Assembly (NCBI GenBank): GCA_029880275.1
Contig: JAOUOQ010000081.1
Span: 1 to 7,989, forward strand
Length of the DNA: 7,989 bases
DNA from: Candidatus Aminicenantota bacterium
Lineage (GTDB): Bacteria > Acidobacteriota > B3-B38 > Guanabaribacteriales > B3-B38
Direction: 5' to 3'
Shown here piece by piece: positions 5,205 through 7,989 of this stretch. Made by a program: the position numbers and the translations under genes. Position 1 is the stretch's first letter, and every line of letters starts with the position of its first letter. The notes beneath the pieces are model-generated. The model did no database searches. It saw nothing but the letters and a program-made list of their open reading frames with translations, and had not been told where the DNA came from.

Positions 5205-6067
5205 AATACACCTATTATCCTGGCTGCTCGCTGGAAGTCTCATCCAGGTCCTATAATGACAGTGCCTTAGCGGTATCCGAACTGCTGGGCGTTGAGCTGG
5301 TAGAACTGGAAGACTGGAACTGCTGCGGGGCTACTGTATATCTCTCTTATGAGGAGCTCATCTCCTTCAGCCTCTGCGCCCGTAATTTAGCTTTAGCCGA
5401 GAAATATGACCGCGATCTGGTCGTTCCCTGCAGCTCTTGTTATACCAGCCTCATGAAGACCGCTTCCTACATTCAGGAGAATGCAGATCTGAGAGATAAA
5501 ATCAACCAGGCTTTGCAGGCAGCCGGCTTGGAATATAAAGGAAAGGTGAACATAAAGCATCTGCTTGAGGTTTATATTAAAGACATTGGTTTAGATGCTA
5601 TTAAATCAAAGGTAAAAAGGGAGCTAAAAGGACTAAAGGTGGCTCCCTATTACGGGTGCCAGATTGTCCGACCATTACATGGATTTGACGATCCGGAGAA
5701 CCCCACCTCTTTAGACAGGCTGATAGAAGCCTTAGGGGCCACACCTGTTTATTTCCCCAACAAGACAAGCTGTTGCGGAAGCTCACTCATTGCTACCAAT
5801 GAAGAGCTTGCCTTCCGAATGCAAAAAGACTTGCTATTGTGCGCTGCTGGAAATGATGCCGAGGTCATCATCACCGTGTGCCCCCTCTGTCATATGGCCC
5901 TGGATGCCTACCAGAAAGGGGTGGGGAAAATGTATGGCTTCAACTTCAAAATACCGGTTTTGCACTTTACCCAGTTGATGGGTTTAGCTTTGGAGATTCC
6001 TTCCAGGAAGCTGGGCATCAAAACCGGCTTAGTTCCATTGAACAAAGCCTTAACGGCTTACATATAG
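5201..6067 (+). CDS. hdrB: Heterodisulfide reductase subunit B (catalytic, two CCG domains)
   Basis: The 288 residues comprise two CCG domains, each binding a noncubane [4Fe-4S] cluster in characterised HdrB. The first uses Cys9, Cys41-Cys42-Gly and Cys77xxCys80; the second uses Cys153, Cys191-Cys192-Gly and Cys227xxCys230. All ten cysteines are present, so disulfide-reducing chemistry should be retained. In methanogens the substrate is the CoM-S-S-CoB heterodisulfide; in bacteria it is generally unknown, so only the class of reaction can be assigned. The N-terminus YYPGCS is typical of the family and fits the chosen ATG, as does the strong Shine-Dalgarno. There are no membrane segments; it is a cytoplasmic partner of HdrC and HdrA. 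The length is normal for HdrB. Confidence 0.96.
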   Translation: MKYTYYPGCSLEVSSRSYNDSALAVSELLGVELVELEDWNCCGATVYLSYEELISFSLCARNLALAEKYDRDLVVPCSSCYTSLMKTASYIQENADLRDKINQALQAAGLEYKGKVNIKHLLEVYIKDIGLDAIKSKVKRELKGLKVAPYYGCQIVRPLHGFDDPENPTSLDRLIEALGATPVYFPNKTSCCGSSLIATNEELAFRMQKDLLLCAAGNDAEVIITVCPLCHMALDAYQKGVGKMYGFNFKIPVLHFTQLMGLALEIPSRKLGIKTGLVPLNKALTAYI

Positions 6068-6083
6068 AGGATGGTGAGTTATC

Positions 6084-7989
6084 ATGGAACCGAGAATTGG
6101 TGTCTATATATGCCATTGCGGCACTAACATTGCCGGAAAGGTGAATGTTGAGGAAGTGGCGGAGTTTGCCGGTAAACTCCCTTATGTCGTCGTGTCGAAG
6201 GCTTACAAATTCATGTGCTCCGACCCGGGTCAAAACCTCATCGTGGAGGATATCAAACAGCATAAACTCAACCGCGTGGTAGTAGCCGCCTGCTCCCCTA
6301 CCATGCACGAGCCCACCTTCAGGAGAACCTGTCAGGAAGGAGGGTTAAATCAGTATCTGTTCCAGATGGCTAATATCAGGGAGCACTGTTCCTGGGTCAC
6401 CGAGGATGAAGCATCAGCCACCGAAAAGGCTAAGTCAATAATTGCCGGGGCGGTGTATAAGGCTACTTATTTAGAGCCCCTGGAAGTCAAAAAAGTAAAA
6501 ATCAACCCCAATACCCTTGTGGTAGGAGGGGGAATAACCGGCATCCAGGCGACTTTGGAAATAGCAGACTCAGGGCACAAAGTCTATCTGGTGGAGAAGG
6601 AGCCCTCCATCGGGGGACATATGGCTCAGTTTGATAAAACCTTCCCCACCCTGGACTGCGCCGCCTGCATACTTACCCCAAAAATGGTGCAGGTGGCTCA
6701 ACATCAGAATATCAAGCTATTTACCTACAGTGAGGTTTTAGAGGTCTCCGGCTTTGTCGGCAATTTTAAGGTGAAAATTCTCAAGAAAGCTCGCTATATC
6801 GACCCCGATAAGTGCAATGGATGCGGTGAGTGCGCTCTCAAATGCCCTATTAAGGTACTCAGCGAATTTGATGAGGAACTGGGCATGAGAAGAGCAATCT
6901 ATAAACCCTTCGCCCAGGGTGTCCCCAATTTATTTACCATTGACAAAGAGCATTGCACCAAAATCCTCAAAGATAAATGCGGGCTGTGCGAGAAGATATG
7001 TCCCCGAGGGGCGATAGACTATGAGCAAAAAGATGAAATCATTGAGGTCAGTGTGGGGGTTATCATCTTAGCAACAGGATTTCAAATCTTTGATGCCCGC
7101 CAGATGCCCCAATACGGCTACGGCAGGCTGGACAATGTCATGACCAGCCTTGAGTTTGAGCGACTGTGCAGTGCCAATGGTCCCACAGGGGGGAAGATTG
7201 TATTGAAAGACGGAACCGAGCCCAAGAGCGTAGGGATACTGCACTGCATAGGGAGCCGTGATGACCGGTTCCACCCCTACTGCTCTCGAGTCTGCTGTAT
7301 GTATGCTCTGAAATACTCCCACCTCATAAAGGAGAAAACCGGAGCCGAGGTGTACCAGTTCTATGTCGACATGCGCTGTTTTGGTAAAGGCTATGAGGAG
7401 TTTTACAACAGACTGCTGGAAGAGGGAGTGCGCTTTGTGCGCGGAAAAGCAGCCGAGGTCACCGATTTTGCCGTTTACAAAGGAGAAGAGGGAAAGCTCA
7501 TTGTCCGATGCGAGGATACCGCCATTGGAGCCATCAGAAGAATACCATTAGATATGGTGATCCTGGCTAATGCCCTGGAGGCAAGGGATGATGCTAAGGA
7601 GCTTGCTCGCATCTTCTCCATCAACACCGGAGCCGATGGCTTCTTTATTGAGAAGCACCCCAAGCTGGCTCCCGTCTCTACCACTACTGATGGGGTGTTC
7701 ATCGCCGGTTGCTGCCAGGGCTGTAAAGATATCCCCGATGCCGTTGCCCAGGGTGCAGCAGCCGCCTCAGAAGCGCTGTCGTTGATAGACAGAGGGGAGG
7801 TGGAGATTGAGCCTTATACCTCGATAATCAATGCGGATTTGTGCAGTGGATGCAAGACATGCGTAGAGCTGTGCCCTTATACTGCCATAGAATTTGATGA
7901 AGAGAAGAATGTATCGGTAGTTAATGACGCCCTGTGCAAGGGTTGTGGCACCTGTGTCGCCGCTTGCCCCTCGGGAGCGGCTACTGCTC
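6084..7989 (+). CDS. hdrA: Heterodisulfide reductase subunit A (FAD, iron-sulfur), 3'-truncated by window edge
   Basis: The frame is open from the ATG at 6084 to the window end, 635 codons. The N-terminal HdrA domain has YICHCG (Cys10/Cys12) and further cysteines at 45, 70 and 102. An FAD-binding Rossmann motif VVGGGITGIQA is at 146-156, followed by the HdrA-typical DCAACILTPKM (191-201). Ferredoxin-type clusters are suggested by Cys244/247/250/254 and Cys291/299/302/306 in the middle, and by Cys587/590/593/597 and Cys618/621/624/628 at the C-terminus. Characterised HdrA proteins carry the flavin and pass electrons to HdrC-HdrB, bifurcating in some complexes; the donor here is not visible in the window. 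GGTGA at 6073-6077 lies 6 nt before the ATG, and the gap after hdrB is 16 nt. Compared with usual HdrA (about 650 residues), only a short C-terminal piece seems missing. Confidence 0.96.
   Translation, partial: MEPRIGVYICHCGTNIAGKVNVEEVAEFAGKLPYVVVSKAYKFMCSDPGQNLIVEDIKQHKLNRVVVAACSPTMHEPTFRRTCQEGGLNQYLFQMANIREHCSWVTEDEASATEKAKSIIAGAVYKATYLEPLEVKKVKINPNTLVVGGGITGIQATLEIADSGHKVYLVEKEPSIGGHMAQFDKTFPTLDCAACILTPKMVQVAQHQNIKLFTYSEVLEVSGFVGNFKVKILKKARYIDPDKCNGCGECALKCPIKVLSEFDEELGMRRAIYKPFAQGVPNLFTIDKEHCTKILKDKCGLCEKICPRGAIDYEQKDEIIEVSVGVIILATGFQIFDARQMPQYGYGRLDNVMTSLEFERLCSANGPTGGKIVLKDGTEPKSVGILHCIGSRDDRFHPYCSRVCCMYALKYSHLIKEKTGAEVYQFYVDMRCFGKGYEEFYNRLLEEGVRFVRGKAAEVTDFAVYKGEEGKLIVRCEDTAIGAIRRIPLDMVILANALEARDDAKELARIFSINTGADGFFIEKHPKLAPVSTTTDGVFIAGCCQGCKDIPDAVAQGAAAASEALSLIDRGEVEIEPYTSIINADLCSGCKTCVELCPYTAIEFDEEKNVSVVNDALCKGCGTCVAACPSGAATA

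Noticed and set aside
5790..6144. Short + strand open frames overlapping the hdrB end and hdrA start
   Set aside because: They lie out of frame over strongly conserved HdrB and HdrA coding sequence and have no recognisable domain.
1..7989. CRISPR array, tRNA/rRNA or insertion sequence
   Set aside because: No spaced direct repeats, no tRNA or rRNA-like stretch and no transposase or terminal repeats were seen.

Overview
The window reads as one co-directional block, all on the + strand, from an anaerobic bacterium. It runs from a sigma-54 activator, through four two-component signalling genes, into a heterodisulfide reductase cluster (HdrC, HdrB, HdrA). A bacterium is indicated by the NtrC-type activator (GSFTGA loop, Fis-type helix-turn-helix), a sigma-54 -24/-12 promoter and Shine-Dalgarno sites. 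Anaerobic, iron-sulfur-rich metabolism is indicated by HdrABC. The base composition is roughly balanced. The phylum cannot be resolved by eye; sulfate-reducer or syntroph relatives or an uncultured anaerobic lineage are guesses only.

Layout. 2-1024: C-terminal part of a sigma-54-dependent response regulator, whose receiver probably lies before the window. 1025-1228: a control region with nested inverted repeats, an IHF-like site and a good -24/-12 promoter, in the usual order for an activator-driven sigma-54 promoter. 1229-1657: a receiver-like protein with Asn at the phospho-acceptor position. 1664-2803: a soluble receiver-histidine kinase hybrid. 2854-3255: a single-domain response regulator. 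3318-4082: a small soluble histidine kinase with altered H-box and G1 box. 4161-5204: a receiver domain fused to a complete HdrC with two [4Fe-4S] motifs. 5201-6067: HdrB with two CCG domains, overlapping the fusion gene by 4 nt. 6084 to the window end: HdrA, a flavoprotein with four ferredoxin-type cluster motifs in addition to N-terminal cysteines, cut by the window edge a little before its expected C-terminus.

How it may work together (inference). The activator upstream would drive the sigma-54 promoter and so the signalling genes plus hdrCBA as one transcript. The kinases have no membrane segments or recognisable sensor domains, so the input is likely cytoplasmic, perhaps the redox or metabolic state seen by the Hdr complex. 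The receiver fused to HdrC gives a physical route for phosphorylation to control electron flow through HdrABC, or for the complex to act as a redox sensor for the phosphorelay. The receiver-HdrC fusion within a phosphorelay/Hdr operon is the most unusual feature of the window.
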